From JACCYI01 sp963828075 (GTDB lineage: Bacteria > Actinomycetota > Thermoleophilia > Solirubrobacterales > Solirubrobacteraceae), in assembly GCA_963828075.1 (NCBI GenBank), contig CAWHDH010000021.1:1736001-1800000 (forward strand): a DNA stretch of 64,000 nt. The letters run 5' to 3'. The notes under the pieces were generated by a model. It did not search any database. It was not told the origin of the DNA and was given only the letters and a program-made list of their open reading frames with translations. Shown piece by piece: positions 22,802 through 31,775 of the stretch. The first letter of the stretch is position 1, and the number at the start of each line of letters is the position of its first letter. Made by a program: the position numbers and the translations under genes.

Positions 22802-25800
22802 GGCGAGGCCGGGAAGCGCTGGCCGGCGGGGAACCAGCGGCTGAGGACCGATACGAGGTCTGCCGTGTCGACCGGCTTGGCGATGTAGTCCGACGCGCCG
22901 GCCGCAAGGCAGCGCGCGCGCTCGCCGCCGACGACCTTGCCCGTCACCGCGATGATCGTGAGATCGGCGAACTCGGGGTGCTTGCGGATCGCATCGATCG
23001 TCTCGTATCCGTCCATCCCAGGCATCATGATGTCCATCAGCACGATGTCGATGTCGTTGCGCTGCTCGAGGATCACCAGCGCGTCGGCGCCGCTCTCCGC
23101 TGCGACGACGGTGAGCTTTCCGCGCTCGAGCAGCGCGGTCAGGGCGAAGATGTTGCGGAAGTCGTCGTCGACGATGAGCACGGTCGCGCCGGCGACCGAG
23201 CCCGCGTAGAACTCGTCGCCGTTCACCGCTCGACGCACGGGAGGCGCAGAGAGCGCCGGCGCAGGCACGATGACCTCGGGCTCAGCGACCTCGACGACGA
23301 ACGGTGACGGCGGCGCGGGTGCCGGCACCGTCTTGCCGTTCGTGACGGGCGGTGCGGTGCCGGCGAGCACCGGACTTGCGACGCCGTTGGTGGTGAGCGC
23401 GACGAGCTCGCGTATCGGCCCGGCGGGTCGCAGCGCGACCCCGGCACTCGCCCTGATGGTGACGTCCTCGCCGTCCAACGGGAGGTAGACGGTGAAGGTG
23501 CTGCCGTGTCCGGGCTCGCTCACCAGCGTGATCTCGCCGCCGAGCAGGGCCGCGAGGTTGCGGCTGATCGACAGCCCGAGGCCGGTTCCGCCGTACTTGC
23601 GGGCGGTCGAGCCGTCGGCCTGTGCGAACGCTTCGAACATGATCGGCTGGCGGTCTGCCCTGATGCCGATGCCGGTGTCCTTGACGATGAGGGCGATCAC
23701 CGAGTCCGCTCGAGCGAGCCGCTCGTGGGCCCGGTCCCAGCCGGCCGAGGACAGCTCCAGCCGCAGGGCGACGTCACCGTGCTCGGTGAACTTGAACGCG
23801 TTGGACAGGAGGTTCTTGAGGATCTGCCGGAGACGGAGGTGATCGGTCATCATCAGCACCGGCAGCCGGTCGTCGACCTCGACGGAGAACGTCAACCCCT
23901 GGGCGTCCGCGATCGGCTGGAACGTCTGGACCATGACGTCGCGGATGTCGGCCAGCGGGAGGGCGTTGAGCTCGAGGTGGACGGTGCTCGACTCGATCTT
24001 GGCGAGGTCGAGGATGTCGTTGAGGAGTTTGAGCAGGTCCAGGCCCGACGTGCGGATGACGTTCGCGTACTGCACCTGGCGGGCGGACAGGTTCCCCTCG
24101 GGGTTGTCCTCGAGCTGCTCGGCCAGCACCAGCAGGCTGTTCAGCGGGGTCCGCAGCTCGTGGGACATGTTGGCGATGAACTCCGACTTGTACTTCGAGG
24201 AGACCGACACCTCCTTGGCCTGCTCCTCGACGAACCGCTTCGCCTCCTCGACCTCCTGGTACTTGCGTTCCACCTCGAGGTTCTGGTCGGCCAGGAGCGT
24301 CGCCTGCTCCGCGAGGTCCGCATTGGACTGGTGCAGCTGCTCCTGGCGTGACTGCAGCTCCTGCGCCTGCGACAGGGACTGCTCGAGCAGCTTGTCGGTC
24401 ACGGATGTGGCGGCGACCGTGTTGAGCACGAGGCCGATGCTCTCGGTCAGCTGATCGAGCAGCGACTGGTGGGTCGGGCTGAAGGCCGAGAACGAGGCCA
24501 GTTCGATCACCGCGCGGACCGACCCCTCGAAGAGGATCGGTAGGACGATGATGTTCAGCGGAGGGGACTCACCGAGACCGGAGCTGATCTGGACGTAGTC
24601 GGACGGGACGTCGGTGAGCAGGATCCGCTCCTTCTCGAGCGCGCACTGGCCGACCAGCCCTTCGCCGAGCCGGAACGAGCTGGAGAGATGCTTGCGCTCC
24701 TTGTACCCGTAGCCGGCTTGGAACTGCAGCACCGGGTCGCCGCCGTCCTCCGGATCGGTCAGCGCGTAGAAGACGCCGTGCTGCGCCGAGACCAGCGGCG
24801 TCAGGTCGGACAGGATCATGTTGGAGACCGTCGCCAGGTCGCGCTGGCCCTGCAGCATGCGGGTGAACCGCTCGAGGTTGGTCTTCAGCCAGTCCTGCTC
24901 GGTGTTCCTGCGCATCGTCTCTGAGAGGTTGCGGATCATCTCGTTGAGCTTGTCCTTGAGGACCGCGACCTCACCGCTCGCCTCCACGCTGACCTGACGG
25001 GTGAGGTCGCCTTCGGTCACCGCCGTGGCCACGTCCGCGATCGCGCGGACCTGGTTGGTCAGGTTCGCCGCGAGCTGGTTGACGTCGTCGGTCAGGCCCT
25101 TCCAGACCCCGGCGACCTCCTCGGACTGCGCCTGGCCGCCGAGCTTGCCCTCGATCCCGACCTCGCGGGCCACACGCGTCACCTCGCCGGCGAACCGGTT
25201 GAGCTGGTCCACCATCGCGTTGACGGTGTTCTTCAGCGCCAGGAACTCGCCGCGCACGTCCGCGGTGATCTTCTTGCTCAGATCGCCGTTGGCGACCGCG
25301 GTCGTGACCTCGGCGATGTCGCGGACCTGGCCGGTGAGGTTGCGGGCCATCAGGTTGACGTTGTCGGTGAGTTCCTTCCACACGCCGCCGACCTCGATCG
25401 TCACGGCCGCCGCCTGGCCGAGCTTGCCCTCCGTGCCGACCTCCCGCGCGACTCGCGTGACCTCGGAGATGAAGCCGTTGAGCTGATCGACCATGCCGTT
25501 GATGGTGTTCTTGAGCTCGAGCATCTCGCCCTGGACCTCGGCGACCACCTTCTTGCTGAGGTCGCCGTCCGCCACTGCTCCGATGACGCGCTGCATCTCG
25601 TTGCTGGGACGCACGAGATCCTCGATCAGGCTGTTGACGGAGTCGACGCAGCCGCCCCAGACCTGGCCCGTTCCTCCGACCGAGACGCGCCGCGAGAGCT
25701 TGCCCTCCTTGCCGACCACCCGGCTGACCCGCTCGAGCTCGACGCCGAGGGCCTGGTTCGCACCGATGATGTCGTTGAGCCGATCCGCGGCCTTGCCGGC

Positions 25801-25926
25801 GACACCCGTCCAGTGGAGCGGCATGCGAGCGGTGAAATCGCCCGCCTTGACAGCGCTCAGGACATTCAGCAGCACCTCTTGGTCGAGCGCCGTCTCGACG
25901 TCGATGGGTGCAACGGTATTCGGCAT
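22798..25926 (-). CDS. Soluble hybrid histidine kinase with tandem HAMP domains (Nik1-like)
   Basis: The 1042-residue kinase has no membrane segment. Residues 1-340 are tandem HAMP units alternating with linkers; near-identical stretches such as VADGDLSKKV, VANGDLSKKI and VTEGDLTRQV, and EVTRVAREVG twice, mark the repeats. Then come a GAF domain (370-520), a long coiled coil (530-600), HisKA with SHELRTPLN, HATPase_c with KNLLSNAFKF, VKDTGIGI and GGTGLGLSIS, a Pro/Ala linker, and a C-terminal receiver with LIVDDD, MDIMMPGMDGYE and intact IAKPV. This is the group III (poly-HAMP, osmosensor Nik1) plan also found in bacteria. It is co-transcribed with the downstream REC-PAS-GGDEF-EAL gene, its likely partner. 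Confidence 0.92.
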   Translation of the reverse strand: MPNTVAPIDVETALDQEVLLNVLSAVKAGDFTARMPLHWTGVAGKAADRLNDIIGANQALGVELERVSRVVGKEGKLSRRVSVGGTGQVWGGCVDSVNSLIEDLVRPSNEMQRVIGAVADGDLSKKVVAEVQGEMLELKNTINGMVDQLNGFISEVTRVAREVGTEGKLGQAAAVTIEVGGVWKELTDNVNLMARNLTGQVRDIAEVTTAVANGDLSKKITADVRGEFLALKNTVNAMVDQLNRFAGEVTRVAREVGIEGKLGGQAQSEEVAGVWKGLTDDVNQLAANLTNQVRAIADVATAVTEGDLTRQVSVEASGEVAVLKDKLNEMIRNLSETMRRNTEQDWLKTNLERFTRMLQGQRDLATVSNMILSDLTPLVSAQHGVFYALTDPEDGGDPVLQFQAGYGYKERKHLSSSFRLGEGLVGQCALEKERILLTDVPSDYVQISSGLGESPPLNIIVLPILFEGSVRAVIELASFSAFSPTHQSLLDQLTESIGLVLNTVAATSVTDKLLEQSLSQAQELQSRQEQLHQSNADLAEQATLLADQNLEVERKYQEVEEAKRFVEEQAKEVSVSSKYKSEFIANMSHELRTPLNSLLVLAEQLEDNPEGNLSARQVQYANVIRTSGLDLLKLLNDILDLAKIESSTVHLELNALPLADIRDVMVQTFQPIADAQGLTFSVEVDDRLPVLMMTDHLRLRQILKNLLSNAFKFTEHGDVALRLELSSAGWDRAHERLARADSVIALIVKDTGIGIRADRQPIMFEAFAQADGSTARKYGGTGLGLSISRNLAALLGGEITLVSEPGHGSTFTVYLPLDGEDVTIRASAGVALRPAGPIRELVALTTNGVASPVLAGTAPPVTNGKTVPAPAPPSPFVVEVAEPEVIVPAPALSAPPVRRAVNGDEFYAGSVAGATVLIVDDDFRNIFALTALLERGKLTVVAAESGADALVILEQRNDIDIVLMDIMMPGMDGYETIDAIRKHPEFADLTIIAVTGKVVGGERARCLAAGASDYIAKPVDTADLVSVLSRWFPAGQRFPASP

Positions 25927-26121
25927 GATCCTCGAATCTGAGGCCTACGCGGGCGGCTTCGACCCAAACTTGGAGAGACGTGCACGTGTCGTCTCGGATT
26001 GAGACGCCGGCCGCGGGGTTCGCTGGGCGGGCGCTCACCGGTCATGCAACACCGGCGCCGCTTTGGAGCGGAACCAAGCACAGTACCACGATGTCAGCGT
26101 GCCAACAGTTCGAGCAGCGCG

Positions 26122-27480
26122 CTACGTCTTCTCGAGCAGCGCCACGCACTCGATGTGCGGCGTCTGCGGGAACATGTCGACGGGCCGCACGCGCTTGAGC
26201 GCGTAGCCCGCCTCGACGAGCTGGGCGGCGTTGGGCGCCAGCGTCGTCGGGTTGCACGAGACGTAGACGATGCGCTCGGGCCCGGCCTCCGCGACGCGCC
26301 GGACGACCTTCGCCGAGAGCCCGGCGCGCGGCGGGTCGATGACGCAGACGTCGGGGCGCCCGACGCGCTCGACGAGCTCGCGCATCGACGTGCGGATGTC
26401 GCCCGCGTAGAACGACGCGTTGTCGATCTCGTTGAGGCGGGCGTTCTCGATCGCGTCGGCGACGGCGGACTCGATCAGCTCGACGCCGACGACCGAGCGC
26501 GCGCGGGCGGCGAGCGTCAGCGCGATCGTGCCGATACCGCAGTACAGGTCGTAGATGAGCTCGCGGCCACGCAGCCCGGCGAACTCGACCGCGGCGCCGT
26601 ACAGCACATCCGCCATCTCGGTGTTCGTCTGGAAGAACGCCTCGGGCGAGATCAGGAAGCGCAGGTCGCCGACGTCGTCCATGAGCTGCGGCGACCCGGA
26701 CAGAAGGCGCGTCGAGCCGCCCTGGCTGGACTCGCCGAGCGAGGCCGTCTCGGTCCACAGCACCCCGTCGGCGTCGACCGCGCCGGCGAACCGCTCCGCG
26801 TCGAGCCCGCCGGGCGAGGTGATCAGGCGCACCTGGAACTGGCCGGTCCGGCGCCCCTCGCGGACGATCACGTTGCGCAGGAAGCCGGTCTGCGTCCGGC
26901 GGTCCCACGCGCCGAGCCCCTGCTCACGGCAGAACGCCAGGACCTGCTCGCGCAGCTCGTTGCCACGCTCGGAGGCGAGCTTGCAGTCGGCGATCGGGAC
27001 GATCCGGTCGAAGCGGCCGGGGGCGTGGAAGCCGCACACCAGCTCGCCGTCGTCGCCGGTCCCGAACGAGTACTCGAGCTTGTTGCGGTAGCGCCACTGC
27101 TGCACCGCCGGAACGATCGGCTCGAGCTCGAAGCCCTCCAGGTGGCCGATGCGGCTCAGCGCCTCCGCGACCTGTTGCTGCTTGACCTCGAGCTGGCGCT
27201 CGTAGGGGAGCACCTGCCACGGCGCGCCCGGATGGTCGGCGACGGGGGCGATGCGATCCGGCCCCGGCTCGAGGACCTCGACGACGCGCGCCTCGGCGTA
27301 CGCGCGCTTGGACTTGCCGACCTCGGCGAGGACGCGGTCGCCCGGCATCCCGCCCGCGACGAAGACGACGTAGCCGTCCAGGCGGGCGACGCCGTTGCCG
27401 CCGTAGGCGAGGGAGTCGACGGTGAGCTCGAGCTGGTCGCCGCGCGCGGGGCGGGCGGACTGGGGGACCGGTGTGGACAT
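26122..27480 (-). CDS. rlmD: TrmA/RlmD-family RNA (uracil-C5)-methyltransferase
   Basis: The 452-residue SAM-dependent enzyme methylates uracil C5 in rRNA or tRNA. It has an N-terminal TRAM domain (LTVDSLAYGGNGVARLDG), an insertion domain, and a C-terminal Rossmann fold with DLYCGIGTIALTLA, the DPPRAGL motif and the catalytic Cys in YVSCNPTTLA. The Cys cluster that binds 4Fe-4S in E. coli RlmD is missing: where CGGCxxQH is usual this protein reads GAPWQVLPYERQL. Cluster-free relatives are common in Gram-positives. The exact uracil target is not determinable. A 195-bp gap separates it from the kinase gene downstream. Confidence 0.88.
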   Translation of the reverse strand: MSTPVPQSARPARGDQLELTVDSLAYGGNGVARLDGYVVFVAGGMPGDRVLAEVGKSKRAYAEARVVEVLEPGPDRIAPVADHPGAPWQVLPYERQLEVKQQQVAEALSRIGHLEGFELEPIVPAVQQWRYRNKLEYSFGTGDDGELVCGFHAPGRFDRIVPIADCKLASERGNELREQVLAFCREQGLGAWDRRTQTGFLRNVIVREGRRTGQFQVRLITSPGGLDAERFAGAVDADGVLWTETASLGESSQGGSTRLLSGSPQLMDDVGDLRFLISPEAFFQTNTEMADVLYGAAVEFAGLRGRELIYDLYCGIGTIALTLAARARSVVGVELIESAVADAIENARLNEIDNASFYAGDIRTSMRELVERVGRPDVCVIDPPRAGLSAKVVRRVAEAGPERIVYVSCNPTTLAPNAAQLVEAGYALKRVRPVDMFPQTPHIECVALLEKT

Positions 27481-27515
27481 CGGCCCCCAGGATGGCAGGC
27501 GTTTTCGGCCCGGCC

Positions 27516-28070
27516 CTACGGGAGCTTGTTGTCGATCGCCGCGAGCACGCTCTTGCGGTTCGCGTTGCGCTGCTCGTAGTCGCGGACCTTGCGCAGCTCG
27601 GCCGGGGTGAGCTCGCCGAGGCGCCCCGTCACCTTCGCGGCGGTGAGGTCGTCGTAGTTGGCGATCGGGAAGGTGGTGCCGATGCCCGCGCCGCGGCGCG
27701 CGCGCTCGACCTCGCGCAGGACCCGTTCCGCCGAGCCGGTGACGTGATCCTTCGCGCGGCGCCGGGCGTCCGCGCCGGCCTCGTCGAGATGCTCGCGCGA
27801 CCGGCCGAGCAGTTGCTCGAGATCCGACAGCAGGTCCTCGGTCTGCCGGCGGCCACGCTCGAAGAGCGCGGAGGCAAGCTCGGTGGCGTCGGTGCGGGTC
27901 ATCCGCCCACGCTCGACGGACTCGTCGAGAACGGCCTGGATGCGCTCGCGCGTCAGCAGCACGAGATCGAGGGGCAGGAGCAGCTTGGCGAGCTGGTCGC
28001 GGCTGGGGGCGCTCTCCTCGGGCGCCGGTTCGGGCGGCCGCTTCTTCGACGTCGATTTCGGCTGCGGCAT
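27516..28070 (-). CDS. Phasin-like helical protein, 184 aa
   Basis: The protein has a charged Pro/Lys/Glu N-terminus, then long amphipathic helices with heptads (VLLTRERIQAVLDESVERG, then FERGRRQTEDLLSDLEQLLG), which resemble polyhydroxyalkanoate phasin-like proteins. A C-terminal module, IANYDDLTAAKVTGRLGEL followed by LRKVRDYEQRNANRKSVL, looks like a small SAP- or Rho-N-like helical motif. No PHA synthase is in the window, so a granule role is unsupported. It lies 37 bp downstream of argF on the same strand. The ATG at 28070 starts MPQPKSTSKK. Confidence 0.7.
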   Translation of the reverse strand: MPQPKSTSKKRPPEPAPEESAPSRDQLAKLLLPLDLVLLTRERIQAVLDESVERGRMTRTDATELASALFERGRRQTEDLLSDLEQLLGRSREHLDEAGADARRRAKDHVTGSAERVLREVERARRGAGIGTTFPIANYDDLTAAKVTGRLGELTPAELRKVRDYEQRNANRKSVLAAIDNKLP

Positions 28071-28104
28071 GTCTGTACTCCCCTGTCTCGCCCGACCGTC
28101 GAGG

Positions 28105-28980
28105 CTACCCCGCGAGCGTTTCGAGCAAGGCCTTCTGGGCATGGCGGCGGTTCTCCGCCTGGTCCCAGATGCGCTGGCGCTCACCGTAGAGCACGACCTC
28201 GGTGATCTCCTCGCCCGGATGCGCCGGCAGGCAGTGCAGCGCGATCGCGCCGGGGGCGGCATGGTCGAGCAGCGCGTCGTCGAGCCGGTAGGGGCCGAGC
28301 GCCTCGCGGCGCGCGGCGGCCGACGCCTCGTCGTCGGACATCGAGAGCCACGCGTCGGTGTAGACGGCGTGCGCGCCGGCGACGGCCTCGGCGGGATCGG
28401 CGGTGAGGTGCGCCCCGTGGGTCTCGGGCAGCTGGTAGCCGTCGGGCGCTGCAATCGCCACCTCGACGCCAGCCAGCCCGCCGACGATCGCCAGCGAGCG
28501 CGCGACGTTGTTGCCGTCGCCGACGTAGGCGAGCTTGAGGCCGTCGAGCTCGCCGAACGCCTCGCGCAGGGTGAGCAGGTCGGCCAGCGCCTGGCACGGG
28601 TGGTGCGACGGCGAGAGGAGGTTGATCACGGGGACCGTCGCGTGGGCGGCGAGCTCGTCGAGCAGCGCGTCGGAGCCGGTCCGCAGGCCGATCGCGGTGG
28701 CGTGGCGCGACAGCACCAGCGCGGTGTCGCGGACCGATTCCCCGCGCGTGAGCTGCAGCTCGTTCGCGCGCAGGACCATGGGGTGCCCGCCGAGCTCGAC
28801 GACGCCCGCCTCCATCGAGGTCCGCGTGCGCGTCGACGGCTGCTCAAAGAGCAGCGCGACGGTCCGGCGGTCGAGCAGGCGGGAGACGTGCGGGGCCGCC
28901 TTGAGCTCCGCCGCGCGGTCGAGCAGGAGGCGCAGCTCGACAGCGCTCAGCTCCGCTCCGGTGATGAAGTGGCGTGGCAA
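28105..28980 (-). CDS. argF: Ornithine carbamoyltransferase
   Basis: The enzyme forms citrulline from ornithine and carbamoyl phosphate. Signatures are complete: carbamoyl-phosphate site STRTRTS in LFEQPSTRTRTS, HPCQALADL, GDGNNVARS, ornithine-side TDAWLSM and HCLPAH. The start is unclear: the TTG at 28980 gives MPRHFITGAELS, the usual N-terminus of the family, and there is no ATG or GTG nearby. With that start the protein has 291 residues, slightly below the usual 300-330. It lies 10 bp after an alpha/beta hydrolase gene. No other arginine gene is in the window. Confidence 0.92.
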   Translation of the reverse strand: MPRHFITGAELSAVELRLLLDRAAELKAAPHVSRLLDRRTVALLFEQPSTRTRTSMEAGVVELGGHPMVLRANELQLTRGESVRDTALVLSRHATAIGLRTGSDALLDELAAHATVPVINLLSPSHHPCQALADLLTLREAFGELDGLKLAYVGDGNNVARSLAIVGGLAGVEVAIAAPDGYQLPETHGAHLTADPAEAVAGAHAVYTDAWLSMSDDEASAAARREALGPYRLDDALLDHAAPGAIALHCLPAHPGEEITEVVLYGERQRIWDQAENRRHAQKALLETLAG

Positions 28981-28990
28981 GCGGGGGAGT

Positions 28991-29905
28991 CTAAGAGCCG
29001 TTCGCCAACAAGCGCTCGCGCAGGCGGTCCATGTCGACGCGCGCCGGCTCGGTCTCGTCGATGAAGCGGTCGAGCAGCTCGATGAAGCGCTCGGGGTCGT
29101 GGCAGTGCGGGAAGTGGCCCGCGCCCCGGATGACCTTGAGCCGGCTCCCAGGCATCTTCGCGTGCGCCTGCTCGCCGTGAGCGACGGGGATGATCCGGTC
29201 GCGGTCCCCCCACACGAGCAGCGACGGGACCTCGGCCGCGAGGTACAGCCGGTCCGAGGCGTCGACGCGCTGCCCCGTCGCATCGATCACGGAGCGGACC
29301 GTGTGCAGGAAGGCGTGGCGGGCGTCGGCGTCCTTGAGCGAGGCGTAGCCGCGCGCGAGCTCCTCGAGGTCCGCGCTCCCGCGCAACCCGATCCGCCCGA
29401 GCAGGCGGGCGACGGCGCCGCCGGCCTCGTCGAGCCGCGCCCGCGCCACCAGCGGCAGCACGAGCTCGGCCCCGGGGAGCGCGACCGATCGCAGCACGAA
29501 GGAGACGTCGCGGCCGAGGCCGCCGCTCGAGACGAGCACGAGCCGCTCCAGGCGCTCGGGGAACTGGTAGGCGAACTGCATCGCGATGCCGCCACCCAGC
29601 GAGTGCCCGACCACCGTCGCGCTCTGGTGCCCGAGGGCGGCCATCAGGTCGCGCACGCCGCTGGCGTAGGCGCCCAGGGAGTAGTCGCCGCGGGGCTTGG
29701 CCGAGCTGCCGTGGCCCAGCAGGTCGGGCGCGATGACCGTGTAGCGCTCGCCGAGGCCGCCGAGCACCGCATCCCAGGTCCGCCCTGACCCGGCGATGCC
29801 GTGGAGCAGGACGATCACGGCGCGGTCAGACCCCGAACCGGCCTCGCGATACGTGACGCGATGGCCGTGCAGGGTGATCTCGCGAGTGGCGCTCACGTCG
29901 GGCAT
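28991..29905 (-). CDS. Alpha/beta hydrolase
   Basis: The 304-residue hydrolase has the full catalytic set: oxyanion loop VIVLLHGIAGSGRTW, PDLLGHGSS, nucleophile Ser in VVGHSLGGG, Asp in VWGDRDRIIP and His in IRGAGHFPH. The cap region is Leu/Ala/Arg-rich. The start is the ATG at 29905 (MPDVSATREITLHG). It is divergent from the endonuclease/exonuclease/phosphatase-family gene and followed 10 bp later by argF, but a metabolic link to arginine synthesis is not evident. Substrate unknown. Confidence 0.87.
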   Translation of the reverse strand: MPDVSATREITLHGHRVTYREAGSGSDRAVIVLLHGIAGSGRTWDAVLGGLGERYTVIAPDLLGHGSSAKPRGDYSLGAYASGVRDLMAALGHQSATVVGHSLGGGIAMQFAYQFPERLERLVLVSSGGLGRDVSFVLRSVALPGAELVLPLVARARLDEAGGAVARLLGRIGLRGSADLEELARGYASLKDADARHAFLHTVRSVIDATGQRVDASDRLYLAAEVPSLLVWGDRDRIIPVAHGEQAHAKMPGSRLKVIRGAGHFPHCHDPERFIELLDRFIDETEPARVDMDRLRERLLANGS

Positions 29906-29967
29906 AGTTGCACCTTGATGGCGCGCTTCGAGCTGCACGTCGCCCTTCGCGCGGGAGGAGGTGCGGC

Positions 29968-30642
29968 ATCCGCGTCGTGACCTGGAACCTGTTCCACGGG
30001 CGCGCGAAGCCGGCGGCGGGGCGCCCGCTGCTCGTCGAGTTCGCGCGGACACTGGCCGGCTGGTCGTGGGACGTCGCGCTGCTGCAGGAGGTCCCGCCGT
30101 GGTGGACGCCGCTGCTGGCCCGGGCGGCGGACGCGCCGGAGCACCGCAGCGTCCTGACATCGCGCAACGAAGGCCTCGCCCTGCGCCGCGCGATCGCCCG
30201 CCGCAACCCGGACCTCATCGCCTCCAACGGCGGCGGCGCCAACGCGATCCTCGCCCGGATCCCGCTGCTGCCGGGGCAGCGGCGCGTCCGCCTGACCTGG
30301 CAGCCCGAGCGCCGGATGGCTCACGGCGTCCGGCTCGCCGACGGCACGTGGGTGGTCAACCTGCACGCGAGCACCCGTCCGCCGGAGCGCCGGAGCGCCG
30401 ACCTCGAGTCGCTCCGGCGCCAGGCGCTGGCGTGGGCCGGCGAGGCGCCGCTGCTGGTCGGCGGCGACCTCAACTCGAAGCGGCCGAAGCTCGACGGCCT
30501 CGATGTCGTCGCCTCCCACTGGGTCGACCACTTCCTCGTCCGCGGGTTGGAGCCGGCCGGGCGGGGCGAGGTGCTCGACGCGGGCTCGCTGTCCGATCAC
30601 AAGCCGCTCGCGCTCGACCTGCGTCCAGCCGGTGCCGTATAA
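29968..30642 (+). CDS. Endonuclease/exonuclease/phosphatase (EEP) family protein
   Basis: The ~224-residue protein has EEP signatures: VVTWNLFHG (metal-binding Asn), ALLQEV (metal-binding Glu), WVVNLHAS (catalytic His), LLVGGDLNSKRP (Asp and Asn) and the C-terminal SDHKPL. Such enzymes cut phosphodiesters in DNA, inositol phosphates or other substrates. The start is unusual. A perfect AGGAGGTG ribosome site (29956-29963) precedes an in-frame ATC (29968) by 6 nt at exactly the place where relatives start MRVVTWN. Other in-frame options are a GTG at 29977 (site too far) and a TTG at 29908 (no site, 2 bp from the divergent ATG). The cupredoxin gene follows after 7 bp. Confidence 0.8.
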   Translation: MRVVTWNLFHGRAKPAAGRPLLVEFARTLAGWSWDVALLQEVPPWWTPLLARAADAPEHRSVLTSRNEGLALRRAIARRNPDLIASNGGGANAILARIPLLPGQRRVRLTWQPERRMAHGVRLADGTWVVNLHASTRPPERRSADLESLRRQALAWAGEAPLLVGGDLNSKRPKLDGLDVVASHWVDHFLVRGLEPAGRGEVLDAGSLSDHKPLALDLRPAGAV

Positions 30643-30649
30643 GAGGGCC

Positions 30650-31012
30650 ATGCGCGCGACCCTCATCGTCCTGGCCACTTCGCTCCTGCTCGCCCTCGCC
30701 GGCTGCGGCGGTGACGACGACGAGGGCTCGGGCGGTGGTGGCGAGTCCTCCGCGCCGAAAGACCGGCTGACCGTCAGCATGAAGGACATCAAGTTCGACC
30801 CCGTCGAGATCAAGGTCAAGGTCGGCGAGACGGTCAAGTGGGTCAACGACGACGACATCGAGCACAACGCGGTCGCCGAGAAGGGCGCGGACTTCAAGTC
30901 CGAGCTGTTCGGTAAGGACGGGACGTTCGAGTACAAGGCCGAGAAGGCCGGCACGATCGAGTACGTGTGCACGATCCACTCGGGCATGGAGGGCACGATC
31001 GTCGTCGAGTGA
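30650..31012 (+). CDS. Cupredoxin-domain lipoprotein (plastocyanin-like)
   Basis: The 120-residue precursor has a lipoprotein signal peptide (MRATLIVLATSLLLALAGC, lipobox LAGC) and a Gly/Ser/Asp linker, and then a cupredoxin fold. Type 1 copper ligands are all visible: His in IEHNAV, then Cys, His and Met in YVCTIHSGM. The mature protein is probably a membrane-tethered periplasmic-side electron carrier. It follows the EEP gene closely, and a strong hairpin lies after its stop. Confidence 0.9.
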   Translation: MRATLIVLATSLLLALAGCGGDDDEGSGGGGESSAPKDRLTVSMKDIKFDPVEIKVKVGETVKWVNDDDIEHNAVAEKGADFKSELFGKDGTFEYKAEKAGTIEYVCTIHSGMEGTIVVE

Positions 31013-31048
31013 GCGGGCGGTCACCAACGAACGTCAACCCCGGGCAGC

Positions 31049-31099
31049 GAGGGAAAGCGGGTCGGGAGGGGGTCGGCGCCGCCCCTCCCACGCTCCCTC
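31049..31099. terminator. Long GC hairpin between convergent genes
   Basis: GGGAGGGG (31064-31071) pairs with CCCCTCCC (31082-31089), and outer arms GAGGGAAAGCG and CGCTCCCTC (31091-31099) extend the stem with a 2-nt bulge. It lies between the cupredoxin gene and the convergent SnoaL-like gene, so it probably works in both directions. There is no U tract. Confidence 0.65.
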
Positions 31100-31132
31100 G
31101 ATGAGCGCCGTTGGCAGTTGAGAGCCGGGCGG

Positions 31133-31624
31133 TCAGCGCTCGAAGCGCTCGCGCCCGCCGGCGCGGATCCCGAACCCGCGCAGGGCGAGCAGGGCCTTCT
31201 CCGAGAGCGTGCCGGGGCGCGGCAGGATCCCGAGCTGCATGGCCGCGTCGTAGAGGTCGAAGAACGCCCGCACGCGGTGCAGCCGCCCGTCGGCGAGCTC
31301 TGAGTAGAAGACGGCGTGGACGATCATGAAGCGGCCGGTCGCCGCGAGCCCTTCGAGCGGCTCGGTGTGGTTGGCGAGGAGCTTCGCCGGCGCGGCGACG
31401 TAGCGACCGTCGGTGAGGCGCTCGCCGGTCTGCTGCAGGCGGGCGTCGGGGAACGCGGCCCACAGGCGGGCCGCGTGGCGGCCCAGCGCGTCCGGGCTCT
31501 CGAGCGGCTCGGCGGTCAGCGGATCCTCGTAGTGGAAGTCCGGCGCGCAGAGGGGCGCGAACGCGCCCGGGTCCCGCCCCGACCACGCGCGCTCCCAGCC
31601 GTCCATCAGCTCGTCGGGCGTCAT
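31133..31624 (-). CDS. SnoaL-like (NTF2-fold) protein
   Basis: The 163-residue protein fits the SnoaL/ester-cyclase branch of the NTF2-like cone fold. The segments ELMDGWERAWSGRDPGAF, CAPDFHYEDPLT and FPDARLQQTGERLTDGRY are typical of the family's N-terminal helix, first strand and middle. These proteins may be cyclases, isomerases or ligand binders; catalytic residues vary and none can be assigned. It stands alone, convergent with the cupredoxin gene and divergent from the secreted protein gene. Confidence 0.75.
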   Translation of the reverse strand: MTPDELMDGWERAWSGRDPGAFAPLCAPDFHYEDPLTAEPLESPDALGRHAARLWAAFPDARLQQTGERLTDGRYVAAPAKLLANHTEPLEGLAATGRFMIVHAVFYSELADGRLHRVRAFFDLYDAAMQLGILPRPGTLSEKALLALRGFGIRAGGRERFER

Positions 31625-31775
31625 CGCGACCAGCCAGGATGACGCACGGCCGCGCGGGGCGAAACCTGGGGGGTACCCAGGCCGCCAAAGACAGGCGTGC
31701 GCCGCTCATGCGGTGGCGGCGGCGGGCGAGCAGGATCGCCCCATGTCCGAGGTCGCCACCCAAGGAGGAAGCACC

